Position numbers and translations under genes: made by a program. From the NCBI GenBank assembly GCA_964606895.1, contig CAZSHX010000040.1, forward strand, positions 1 to 42,034: a stretch of 42,034 nucleotides of DNA, read 5' to 3'. Positions 7,718-15,198 of this stretch are shown here, piece by piece (position 1 is the first letter of the stretch; the number at the start of each line of letters is the position of its first letter). The stretch comes from CAZSHX01 sp964606895. GTDB taxonomy: Bacteria > Bacteroidota > Ignavibacteria > Kapaibacteriales > UBA2268. The notes beneath the pieces were generated by a model. It worked only from the letters and a program-made list of their open reading frames with translations, did not search any database and was not told the DNA's origin.

Positions 7718-8500
7718 TTACTGCAATGCAGTAGCCAACCTATTAGCAATACTCATTAATTTTGAAGTATACTTTGTGTCGGTACAATTAGAAGCTTTGG
7801 TTTGCATATCAGAAGCTTTTTGAATAATTTCGTTATATTCATTTAGAATAGACATATCAGATGGATCCTGTTTATATTTTTTCATAATTCTAATATAACT
7901 ATCGGCAAAAGCCTCGTAATCTCTAATGAATTGGTCGCAGTCAGAAGATGAAGAATTATCCGTGGAAACAGATCCATTGTCTGAACCTCCAGTAGGCGGA
8001 GCAGAAGCACTTTCAGTTTCTTTAGCCTTTTCTTTCATTGTACTTGAAACAACAAATTTTTTAATTTTGTCTGCATGTTCTGCAGCTTTATAATCACCAA
8101 GTGACGATTTGAGCTGAATAATTTCTTCACCTGTCCCATTTTTTAGCAAACTAAACAATTTGTCCTTTGAACTATATTCCATTGCAAATTCACCGATACC
8201 AGAAATAGGTACTCCGTTGTCGCCAAGCAATGAGGCTGACAATTCGAAGTCTTTACCTTTCAAGTCATATTCTGATAATTGCTTGATAGCTTTAACTTTT
8301 ATCGAAAGATTGCCACCCCAATTATCAGTGACTTCATATTCGTTGTCAACAACCTGTAAATATTTTGCCAGATCCCCCGATATTTCAATTTTCTCAGGTT
8401 TGACTTTTCCTGTACTGCTATTTTTATTCCCACAACCATAAGAATTTATTAATATTATGGCGATCAGTGCTAGTTTCAGCATATTTAATGCTTTTCTCAT
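7718..8500 (-). CDS. Lipoprotein with C-terminal DUF6591-like domain
   Basis: 260 residues. A lipoprotein signal peptide ends in the lipobox INSYGC with Cys23 as the lipidated residue. Residues 30-150 form a beta-rich region without a recognised fold (EISGDLAKYLQVVDNEYEV). A low-complexity Ser/Asn/Gly linker follows at about 160-187 (SASAPPTGGSDNG and on). The C-terminal 75 residues (DCDQFIRDYEAFADSYI, ending TSKLMSIANRLATALQ) resemble the helical DUF6591 domain, with a Cys pair (DC and NC) that could form a disulphide. The ATG at 8500 has a good ribosome site (AGGAG). It is the last gene of a three-gene operon with the small lipoprotein and the TM2 protein, 23 bases after the previous stop. 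Function is unknown; an envelope location is inferred. Confidence 0.7.
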   Translation of the reverse strand: MRKALNMLKLALIAIILINSYGCGNKNSSTGKVKPEKIEISGDLAKYLQVVDNEYEVTDNWGGNLSIKVKAIKQLSEYDLKGKDFELSASLLGDNGVPISGIGEFAMEYSSKDKLFSLLKNGTGEEIIQLKSSLGDYKAAEHADKIKKFVVSSTMKEKAKETESASAPPTGGSDNGSVSTDNSSSSDCDQFIRDYEAFADSYIRIMKKYKQDPSDMSILNEYNEIIQKASDMQTKASNCTDTKYTSKLMSIANRLATALQ

Positions 8501-8523
8501 AAATATTTTCTCCTATTTAATAA

Positions 8524-8844
8524 TTATTTGGGACCGAATTTAGATTGTAATTTATCTTCTAGCTTTTTTTCAAAATCTTTATTTGCATTACCTGTTTCTA
8601 AAAAATCTTTAGCAAAGGCCGGATCATTATTTATTTTATCCTGATATTTAGCTTTTAATTTTTCTTGACAATCCTTCATTGCTTGTTGTGCAGAAGTTAT
8701 TGAAGTTGCATTATCAACGGCAGACTCAAGACATTCCATACCTTCTTTTGCGGCTTTTTTCCCTGCTGGTTCGCACCCATAAAATATACCGATAAGAAGA
8801 AATAAAGCGATTAATGTGACGAAATTTTTTAAATTTTTATTCAT
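8524..8844 (-). CDS. Small lipoprotein, function unknown
   Basis: 106 residues. The signal peptide ends in a lipobox (IFYGC) with Cys24 as the lipid anchor. The mature part is charged and mostly helical, with two further Cys (MECLE and KDCQEK), enough for one disulphide. I do not recognise the family. The start codon overlaps the stop of the TM2 gene (TAATG at 8842-8846), so the two are translationally coupled, and the larger lipoprotein follows 23 bases downstream. Confidence 0.7.
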   Translation of the reverse strand: MNKNLKNFVTLIALFLLIGIFYGCEPAGKKAAKEGMECLESAVDNATSITSAQQAMKDCQEKLKAKYQDKINNDPAFAKDFLETGNANKDFEKKLEDKLQSKFGPK

Positions 8845-9203
8845 TAAAACATTCCTAAAAGATTTTTTATTTTATTATAATTAAATTCTCTTGTTCGCTT
8901 CATTGATGTAATCAAATCTACCAACCACCAAACGCCTAACCCATGTGCTGTTAATAATCTCGCTATACCCACACCTACACTGCCTAATAAAAAGCGGTCT
9001 AATGAAAGCCACCCAACAAACCATGCTAATAAAAAAATTGTCATTGGACTTTTTAATTCTATCATCATTAAGGCATCTAATTTCGATTCGTCAACCTTAT
9101 CGAGTGTTGATTTAAGCATACCAACTTTTTCTGAAGGTAGCTTATCCTGATTTGCCATTAACCACATGTTAACTTTGTCTGAAACAGCTTTTGATTGATC
9201 CAT
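8844..9203 (-). CDS. TM2-domain membrane protein
   Basis: 119 residues from the ATG at 9203, which follows AGGAT. The frame is open further upstream to 9392, but that stretch is the structured RNA region and does not look like protein. Residues 1-50 are a hydrophilic helical segment (SEKVGMLKSTLDKVDESKLD). Residues 52-100 form the TM2 domain: two membrane helices, with the turn containing GWLSLDRFLLG and the second helix GLGVWWLVDLI. TM2 proteins are small inner-membrane proteins of unclear role. The stop overlaps the start of the next lipoprotein gene, so this is the first gene of the operon. Confidence 0.75.
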   Translation of the reverse strand: MDQSKAVSDKVNMWLMANQDKLPSEKVGMLKSTLDKVDESKLDALMMIELKSPMTIFLLAWFVGWLSLDRFLLGSVGVGIARLLTAHGLGVWWLVDLITSMKRTREFNYNKIKNLLGMF

Positions 9204-9253
9204 TGTACATCCTAAAGTTTGTGTAAAAATTATTTCAGCCCATCTATAAATTA

Positions 9254-9399
9254 AAAAAGGGCATTTCCACTTAAATGCCCTTGCTATAGGTATCGACCAA
9301 GAAACCCGTATTCCGTGCAGAAAAGGAAAACGCCCCAGCTGGGGCGTGCCTTTACATACGTTCGGAATTCTTAAAATTTGGTCGAATTTCATAGCAAGA
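9254..9399 (-). ncRNA. Rod-shaped structured RNA with its own terminator, 6S-like candidate
   Basis: On the minus strand, CTTGCTAT (9391-9398) pairs with ATAGCAAG (9280-9287) and TCGACCAA (9378-9385) with TTGGTCGA (9293-9300). After a roughly symmetrical internal loop ATTCCG pairs with CGGAAT, then AAAGG with CCTTT, and the tip is ACGCCCC-AGCT-GGGGCGT. This gives one long interrupted rod with a central bubble, the shape of 6S RNA. The 3' end is a separate terminator: GGGCATTT with AAATGCCC, then six U (about 9254-9280). A possible -7 box TACTTTCG ends about four bases before the first pairing base, which fits a start near 9399. No conserved SRP RNA loop is present. It could instead be a leader of the TM2 operon. 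Confidence 0.5.
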
Positions 9400-9622
9400 A
9401 CGAAAGTAAGACAACGCTTACATATTTATAAACTCAAAAAAATTTCTTCTTATTTTCTCCTAAAAAAATGTGTGTACTAAAATTACAAACAGCAACAACT
9501 ACAATCTACAAATTAAATAAATTAAATGCAAATATATTTGCAAGCATTTGAAAATTAAAAATGTTAGGCTAAGCTAAACTATGGCAGTCGGTTGGTTGAA
9601 TTCTTCTGTTTCCACTTTCTCC

Positions 9623-9670
9623 AAACCCAAAAGCCCTCTGAATCTTCTGACTCAGAGGGCTTTTGGGTTT
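9623..9670 (-). terminator. Strong hairpin terminator after hydA1
   Basis: A perfect 19-bp stem joins 9623-9641 and 9652-9670 through a 10-base loop. AAAAG and CTTTT segments inside the arms give it the A-tract/T-tract form of a two-way terminator. It lies 24 bases beyond the hydA1 stop and closes the hydrogenase operon. The rest of 9404-9694 contains a 16-nt AT palindrome (9527-9542) and otherwise nothing I can identify. Confidence 0.8.
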
Positions 9671-9694
9671 ATCACCCCTAAATGTGATTCGGGT

Positions 9695-11467
9695 TTATAC
9701 TATTGACTTTTCGTGATAGTGCGTATGCAAAAGATGATGGGAAATTTCACTCAAAGGGGCACCGAGAAACTCTTCGTAGAGCTTGATGATGTTGGGATTT
9801 GCGTGAGATTTTCTAAGTTCTTTTCCTTCATCTTCCTTGTAGATAGCTTCAATTCTTTTAAGCCTGACAGTATCGTCAGTGAATCTTGGCTGACCGCCGC
9901 CGCCGATACATCCGCCCGGGCAGGTCATAATTTCTACAAAGTGGAATGTTTCGCCAGCTTTAATCTGCTCAATAATATGAGTAGCATTTTCAAGTCCGTG
10001 AGCCACTCCAACCTTCAAATCAACACCCTCAAGGAATGACCATGCAGGAACCGTACCTTCAATTTTAAGCGATGCGGTTTTAACGCCTTCAAGTCCCATA
10101 AGCGGCTGTAGGTGCAGATTCTCGGCAGGAAGTTCTCTGCCTGTCACTATTTCGTAGGCAGTTCTGATTGCGGCTTCCATAACTCCGCCTGTGTTGGCAA
10201 AAATGTCCGCGGCACCCGAAGAAACCCCGAGAGGCGAATCCATTTTGCTGTCGGGCAGATTCTTGAATTCGATACCCGCCTGCTTAATCATTCTGGAAAG
10301 TTCGCGGGTGGTCAGAACAAAATCCACATCCTGCACACCGCTCGAATTCATTTCAGGTCTTTGTGCTTCGAATTTCTTCGCTGTGCATGGCATAACCGAA
10401 ACCACGATAATATCTTCCTTGGCAATACCCATTTTGTTGGCATAATAGGTTTTTGCGATGGCACCGAACATCTGCTGGGGGGATTTGCAGGATGAAAGGT
10501 TTGCCAGCATTTCGGGATAATAATATTCCATGAAATTAATCCAGCCCGGAGAACAGCTTGTGAACTGAGGCAACGCAATCGAAGTGTCGCCGTCCACCAG
10601 AAGTTTTTTCAAACGGACAAGCAACTCTGTACCTTCTTCCATAATTGTAAGGTCGGCGGCAAAGTTTGTATCAAAAACGCCGTCGAATCCCAAATGGCGA
10701 AGCGATGTAACCATTTTGCCGGTAACAAGTGTTCCGGGTTCGTAGCTGAAACATTCGCCCAAAGCGGCACGGATTGCCGGAGCAGTTTCCACCACCACAT
10801 GCTTTTTGGGGTCGTCAATAGCTTTCCAAACTTCGTCAATATAGCTTCTTTCGGTGATTGCACCAACGGGACAGATTGCGGCACACTGCCCGCACTGCAC
10901 GCAGGCAACACCATCAAGATTCATCATAAATGCAGGTCCGATAACCGAATCGAAACCTCTGCCCTGCGGATAGAGAGCGCCGACTCTTTGAACTTCGTTG
11001 CAAACAGTTACGCAACGGCGGCATTTAATACATTTTGCATTGTCGCGAAACAAAGCAGGAGTTGACTCATCCGTCATCTGCTTTGCAGTTTCGCCTTTGA
11101 ATTCGACAACATTAACAAGAGTTTCTCTTGCAACAGCCTGCAATTCGCAATCTTCATTGCGGACACAAGTGGTGCAGTCGCCGAAGTGCTCGCTGAGCAA
11201 AAGCTCGACGATGGTTTTGCGTGCATCTCTGACTCTTTTTGTATTTGTGAAAATCTCCATCCCTTCAGTTGAGGGGGTGGCACACGAAGCAACCAAAGAC
11301 CTGGCACCTTTCACTTCAACGAGACAAACTCTGCAGGCTCCCTTAGCTTCTTTGTTTTCAAGATAGCAAAGAGTAGGGATATAGATGCCTGCTTGCTGTG
11401 CGGCTTTTAAAACCGATGTTCCTTCCGGAACCTGTAAATCTAAGTTATTTACTTTTATTGAAATCAT
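9695..11467 (-). CDS. hydA: [FeFe]-hydrogenase catalytic subunit HydA1 (NAD-linked, HydABC type)
   Basis: 590 residues. In order: [2Fe-2S] domain (Cys34, 45, 48, 62), His-ligated [4Fe-4S] site (His94, Cys98, 101, 107), two [4Fe-4S] clusters (CIKCRRCVTVC at 146-156, CVQCGQCAAICP at 189-200), then the H-cluster domain. Its L1 motif is TSCSPGW (303-309), L2 is MPCTAKKFE (Cys361) and L3 is EIMTCPGGCIGGGGQP (Cys516, Cys520). The small-subunit-like tail ends HHLLHTHYHEK. The enzyme interconverts H2 and protons, with electrons passing through the N-terminal clusters to HydB/HydC. An AAGGAG site precedes the ATG, and the gene is 24 bases after the NuoF-GltD fusion. It is the last gene of operon 1. 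L1 has Ser where clostridial CpI has a second Cys, a variant shared with HydA2. Cytoplasmic; hydEFG maturases are not in the window. Confidence 0.92.
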   Translation of the reverse strand: MISIKVNNLDLQVPEGTSVLKAAQQAGIYIPTLCYLENKEAKGACRVCLVEVKGARSLVASCATPSTEGMEIFTNTKRVRDARKTIVELLLSEHFGDCTTCVRNEDCELQAVARETLVNVVEFKGETAKQMTDESTPALFRDNAKCIKCRRCVTVCNEVQRVGALYPQGRGFDSVIGPAFMMNLDGVACVQCGQCAAICPVGAITERSYIDEVWKAIDDPKKHVVVETAPAIRAALGECFSYEPGTLVTGKMVTSLRHLGFDGVFDTNFAADLTIMEEGTELLVRLKKLLVDGDTSIALPQFTSCSPGWINFMEYYYPEMLANLSSCKSPQQMFGAIAKTYYANKMGIAKEDIIVVSVMPCTAKKFEAQRPEMNSSGVQDVDFVLTTRELSRMIKQAGIEFKNLPDSKMDSPLGVSSGAADIFANTGGVMEAAIRTAYEIVTGRELPAENLHLQPLMGLEGVKTASLKIEGTVPAWSFLEGVDLKVGVAHGLENATHIIEQIKAGETFHFVEIMTCPGGCIGGGGQPRFTDDTVRLKRIEAIYKEDEGKELRKSHANPNIIKLYEEFLGAPLSEISHHLLHTHYHEKSIV

Positions 11468-11491
11468 TTTAATTTACTCCTTAAGAAATTA

Positions 11492-14400
11492 TCATTTACC
11501 GTAATCGCAACGAAGACATCTTTTTGCCTGCCTGACTGCTTCAGCCTCAGACCAAGGCTGTTCAACTTCTGCGAAGTTGTTAATCCTTCTTTCGATTGAA
11601 AGAAGATTCATTCTTGCACGCGGATAGGAAACCGGGTCGGCATTGGGGTCGAAAAGTGTATCCACTTTTCTTTCTTCACGCCAGAACGCATGGTTTTCAC
11701 CTGTGAGGTATTCATCAATTGCCACTGCGGCTCTTTCGCCGGAAGCAACTGCCTCAACAACTGTTCTGCCTAATGCCGTGGTGGATGCGTCACCGCCTCC
11801 GAAAATCCATTCCACGTTTGTTTGTCCGCTGATTGGGTCAACGATAATCAAACCGTCGCGGTCAACCTGCATATCAACATCATTGGATTTTTCAACGTCG
11901 GCAACTTCCTGACCAATAGCAAGAATAACCTGATTGGCTTCCACTATGAATGTATCTTTATCTTCGATGGCTCTTCTTCTTCCGGAGCTGTCGAATGGAC
12001 CAAGTTTCATTTTGTTGCATCTAACGCCTTCGATACGACCTTCGGGGCTGACAATGATTTCCTGAGGATTAGTCAATGGCATCAAATCAATACCTTCCTG
12101 CAAAGCTTCATCAATTTCTTCGAAATATGCAGGCATGTCGTCCAAAGTTCTGCGATAAACGATAGTAACTTTGTCGGCACCAAGACGGACACAAGTTCTT
12201 GCGGCATCAACCGCGGCATTTCCGCCGCCGACGATTACGATTTTCTTGGCAACAGGAACCGAACCTCTGAGATTATATGCTCTCAGGAAGTTGATTGATG
12301 TCATAACGCCTCTGGCTTCAGCACCGGGGAGTTTAACTCCGCCGCCTTTTGAAGCACCGATACCAAGAAATACTGATTCATAACCCTGATCCTGTAATTC
12401 TTTCAGAGTGAAATCTCTACCTAATTTCTGGTCGGTAATGATATCAACACCAAGATTCTCAATCATGCGGATTTCGCGGGCAAGAGTTTCCCTCGGAAGT
12501 CTGTATGATGGAATTGTTTGAACAAGCATTCCGCCCGGACGGGGTTCTGATTCGAAAATGGTGGGTTTGTAACCCAAACGGGCAAGGAAATAGCCGCAAG
12601 CCAAACCGGAAGGACCGGCACCTACGATAGCAATTTTTTTCTTGGCATTAACAGCATTTTCTTTAACTTCAGGCAACTGAATGGTGATTTCCTGGTCAAC
12701 CATAAATCTCTTCAATGCTCTGATTGAAACAGATTCGTCCAAAGATTTTCTTCTGCATTTGTCTTCGCAAACGTGGAAACAAACTCTTGCACAAACTGCG
12801 GCAAACGGGTTTCTTTCTCTGTGCAGACGCAAAGCTTCGGCATACCTTCTTTCGCCGAGAAGTGCAACAAATCCGGGGACATCAACGTGAGCCGGACAAG
12901 CACTCTGGCAGGGAGAACGAACCAATCCGGTACAAACACCGGCTTCGCAACGTTTTTCTTTAATGTGGGCTTCGTATTCATGTCTGAAATAGCGAATTGT
13001 CGAAAGCACCGGATTCGGAGCCGACTGTCCCAAACCGCAAAGCGATGTATCGCGAATCTGATTACCGAGGTCAATCAACTTATCAATATCGGACATCACA
13101 CCGTCGCCACTGCAGATTCTTTCCAATATTTCAAGCATTCTTTTTGTACCTACGCGGCAGGGAACGCATTTTCCACAAGATTCTTCCTGAACAAATTCAA
13201 GGAAGAAGCGGGCAACGTCAACCATACAGGTATCTTCGTCCATAACGACCAAGCCGCCGGAACCCATGATTGCACCCAAATCATTCAATGATTCATAATC
13301 CAGAGCCACGTTCAGATGCTCTTTGGGAATACATCCGCCCGAAGGACCGCCGATTTGTGCGGCTTTGAATTTTTTATTGCCCGGTACGCCTCCGCCAATA
13401 TCATAAATCATTTCGCCGAGTGAAGTGCCGACAGGTACTTCAACAAGACCGGAGTTAGTGATAGCACCGGCAAGAGCAAATACTTTTGTTCCTTTGCTTT
13501 TTTCTGTTCCGTAGCCGGCAAACCAGTCGCCGCCGTTGAGCAAAATAGCCGGAACATTTGCAAAAGTTTCAACATTATTAAGTACGGTAGGTTTGCCCCA
13601 AAGTCCGCTGACTGCTGGGAACGGAGGTCTTGGTCTGGGCTCTCCCCTTTTGCCTTCGATTGAATGAATCAAAGCTGTTTCTTCGCCGCATACAAAAGCC
13701 CCGGAACCCATTCTGATTTCAAGATTGAAGCTGAAATCAGTTCCGAAAATGTTATCGCCGAGTAAACCGGCTGATTTTGCATTGTCCATTGCCCACTGAA
13801 GTCTTTCGACTGCAAGAGGATACTCTGCACGGACATAGACATAACCCTGATTGGCACCGATTGCATAAGCACCGATTACCATACCTTCGATAACGCTGTG
13901 CGGGTCGCCTTCGAGAACACTTCTGTCCATGAATGCACCCGGATCGCCTTCGTCGGCATTACATAAAATATATTTTTGTTCACTTACGCTTTTTCTGGCG
14001 AATGACCATTTCATAAACGTTGGGAAACCTGCACCGCCGCGACCTCTGATACCGGATTTTCTCATTTCGTTGAGCACATCTTCGGGAGTCATGGTGGTAA
14101 GAACTTTGCCTAAGGCTTTGTATCCGTCGCATCCGATATATTCATTGATACTCATCGGGTCAATTCTGCCGGAATTTCTGAGAACAATTTTAGTCTGTTT
14201 TTTGAAGAAATTCAGTTCTCTCATAAGGGGAACCGGAGTTTCGAAAGTTTCATCCTGCCATGTAAGACGGTCAACAACAACTCCGCCGAGAACGTGCTTT
14301 TCGATGATTTCATCTGCATCTTCGGGCAAAACATTCTGGTAGAAAACCTGATCTTTACCCATAACAACTACGGGACCTCTGACACAGGGACCAAGACAAC

Positions 14401-14617
14401 CGGTGTCAACAACATCAACCGATGTGTCCAAACCGTTAGCTTTGATTGAATTAAGAAGAGAATCTTTAACTTTAAGCGAACCGGAGGCAATACATCCGCC
14501 GCCAACGCAGATAAGAATTTTCTCGCGAAGGTCTGTTCCCAATCTATCATTCTTTTTGGTTACTTCATCTTTGATTTTCGCCAAATCTTCCATATTACAA
14601 ATTTTAGTAGTGTCCAT
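11492..14617 (-). CDS. hydB: NuoF/HydB fused to a GltD/NfnB-type FAD-NADPH oxidoreductase
   Basis: 1041 residues. Residues 33-110 are a thioredoxin-like [2Fe-2S] domain (Cys37, 42, 74, 78). Residues 150-555 are NuoF: FMN/NADH site RGRGGAGFPT (191-200), CNADEGDPGAFMDR, and [4Fe-4S] ligands Cys481, 484, 487 and 527. Instead of the usual two-cluster ferredoxin tail of HydB, residues 565-1035 form a GltD/NfnB-like module: Cys-rich N-terminal part (Cys570, 574, 609, 613, 617, 621), FAD motif VGAGPSGLACG (665-675), and an NADPH-type motif GGGNAAVDAART followed by VYRR. Known relatives bind FAD and NADPH and can bifurcate electrons in NfnAB. The protein could therefore serve both NAD(H) and NADP(H). 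Start ATG at 14617 overlaps the hydC1 stop (TAATG) with a GGGAGG site. A fusion of this kind is also known, as I recall, in the Sporomusa Stn complex. Confidence 0.88.
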   Translation of the reverse strand: MDTTKICNMEDLAKIKDEVTKKNDRLGTDLREKILICVGGGCIASGSLKVKDSLLNSIKANGLDTSVDVVDTGCLGPCVRGPVVVMGKDQVFYQNVLPEDADEIIEKHVLGGVVVDRLTWQDETFETPVPLMRELNFFKKQTKIVLRNSGRIDPMSINEYIGCDGYKALGKVLTTMTPEDVLNEMRKSGIRGRGGAGFPTFMKWSFARKSVSEQKYILCNADEGDPGAFMDRSVLEGDPHSVIEGMVIGAYAIGANQGYVYVRAEYPLAVERLQWAMDNAKSAGLLGDNIFGTDFSFNLEIRMGSGAFVCGEETALIHSIEGKRGEPRPRPPFPAVSGLWGKPTVLNNVETFANVPAILLNGGDWFAGYGTEKSKGTKVFALAGAITNSGLVEVPVGTSLGEMIYDIGGGVPGNKKFKAAQIGGPSGGCIPKEHLNVALDYESLNDLGAIMGSGGLVVMDEDTCMVDVARFFLEFVQEESCGKCVPCRVGTKRMLEILERICSGDGVMSDIDKLIDLGNQIRDTSLCGLGQSAPNPVLSTIRYFRHEYEAHIKEKRCEAGVCTGLVRSPCQSACPAHVDVPGFVALLGERRYAEALRLHRERNPFAAVCARVCFHVCEDKCRRKSLDESVSIRALKRFMVDQEITIQLPEVKENAVNAKKKIAIVGAGPSGLACGYFLARLGYKPTIFESEPRPGGMLVQTIPSYRLPRETLAREIRMIENLGVDIITDQKLGRDFTLKELQDQGYESVFLGIGASKGGGVKLPGAEARGVMTSINFLRAYNLRGSVPVAKKIVIVGGGNAAVDAARTCVRLGADKVTIVYRRTLDDMPAYFEEIDEALQEGIDLMPLTNPQEIIVSPEGRIEGVRCNKMKLGPFDSSGRRRAIEDKDTFIVEANQVILAIGQEVADVEKSNDVDMQVDRDGLIIVDPISGQTNVEWIFGGGDASTTALGRTVVEAVASGERAAVAIDEYLTGENHAFWREERKVDTLFDPNADPVSYPRARMNLLSIERRINNFAEVEQPWSEAEAVRQAKRCLRCDYGK

Positions 14618-15150
14618 TATTTGACCTCCCTGTAAGATTCTAATTCTTTATTCTTGTATTCAGAAAGTATTTCATGAATTTTTTCCGGTTTGACTCTTTG
14701 ATGAACATCATCATTAACCATAAGCACCGGAGCCAGTCCGCAGGCACCGAAGCATCTGCCGACATCAATCGAAAAAATACGGTCTTCAGTTGTTTGACCG
14801 ACATCAATTTTAAGTTCTTTCTTCAACGAAGTAAGAACTTCTTTTCCTCCGCGAACGTAGCAAGCAGTACCAAGGCAAACTCTAACAATATATTTACCTC
14901 TCGGTACAGTTGTAAAAAACGAATAAAAACTCACAACACCTGCAACTTCGCTGTAAGGCTTCCCAAGTTTAAGACTAATCTTTTTGAGTGCGTCTTTCGG
15001 GAGATAGCCGAACATTTTCTGCGTAATCTGCAGTACCGGAATCAATGCTCCGGGTTTGTCGCGATACTCTTCAAGTACATCATCAAGAACTATTAACAGT
15101 TCTTCTTCAGTTACTTCTGTTTGACAATTACAAACCGGTTCTTTATACAT
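14617..15150 (-). CDS. hydC: NuoE/HydC-type [2Fe-2S] subunit (HydC1)
   Basis: 177 residues from the ATG at 15150 (MYKEPVCNC); an in-frame ATG at 15183 adds 11 residues of non-family sequence, and AGGG at a spacing of nine bases supports 15150. It is a 24-kDa NuoE-like thioredoxin-fold protein. The [2Fe-2S] ligands are in CLGTACYVRGG and CFGACGLAPV. The N-terminal helical part (GALIPVLQITQKMFGYLPKDAL) is the usual one. In HydABC-type enzymes this subunit docks onto HydB and carries a [2Fe-2S] cluster near the FMN. A short N-terminal CNC motif (Cys7, Cys9) is extra. It follows the sensor kinase by 48 bases and overlaps the fusion gene by one base. Confidence 0.9.
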   Translation of the reverse strand: MYKEPVCNCQTEVTEEELLIVLDDVLEEYRDKPGALIPVLQITQKMFGYLPKDALKKISLKLGKPYSEVAGVVSFYSFFTTVPRGKYIVRVCLGTACYVRGGKEVLTSLKKELKIDVGQTTEDRIFSIDVGRCFGACGLAPVLMVNDDVHQRVKPEKIHEILSEYKNKELESYREVK

Positions 15151-15198
15151 ATCTACTAACCCTAAAAAAAATACAAAATGCATTTATACATAAAATCA

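Noticed and set aside
7602..7823. Plus-strand frame of 73 codons
   Set aside because: Half of it is antisense to the lipoprotein gene and the rest is AT-rich spacer; no family resemblance.
9204..9392. N-terminal extension of the TM2 gene (63 codons from 9392)
   Set aside because: It lies over the structured RNA and its terminator and reads as non-protein-like sequence (rich in R, W, P and C). The ATG at 9203 has a ribosome site and starts the family-like part.
9254..9399. SRP RNA or tmRNA
   Set aside because: The conserved SRP apical loop and a tRNA-like acceptor with tag frame are absent.
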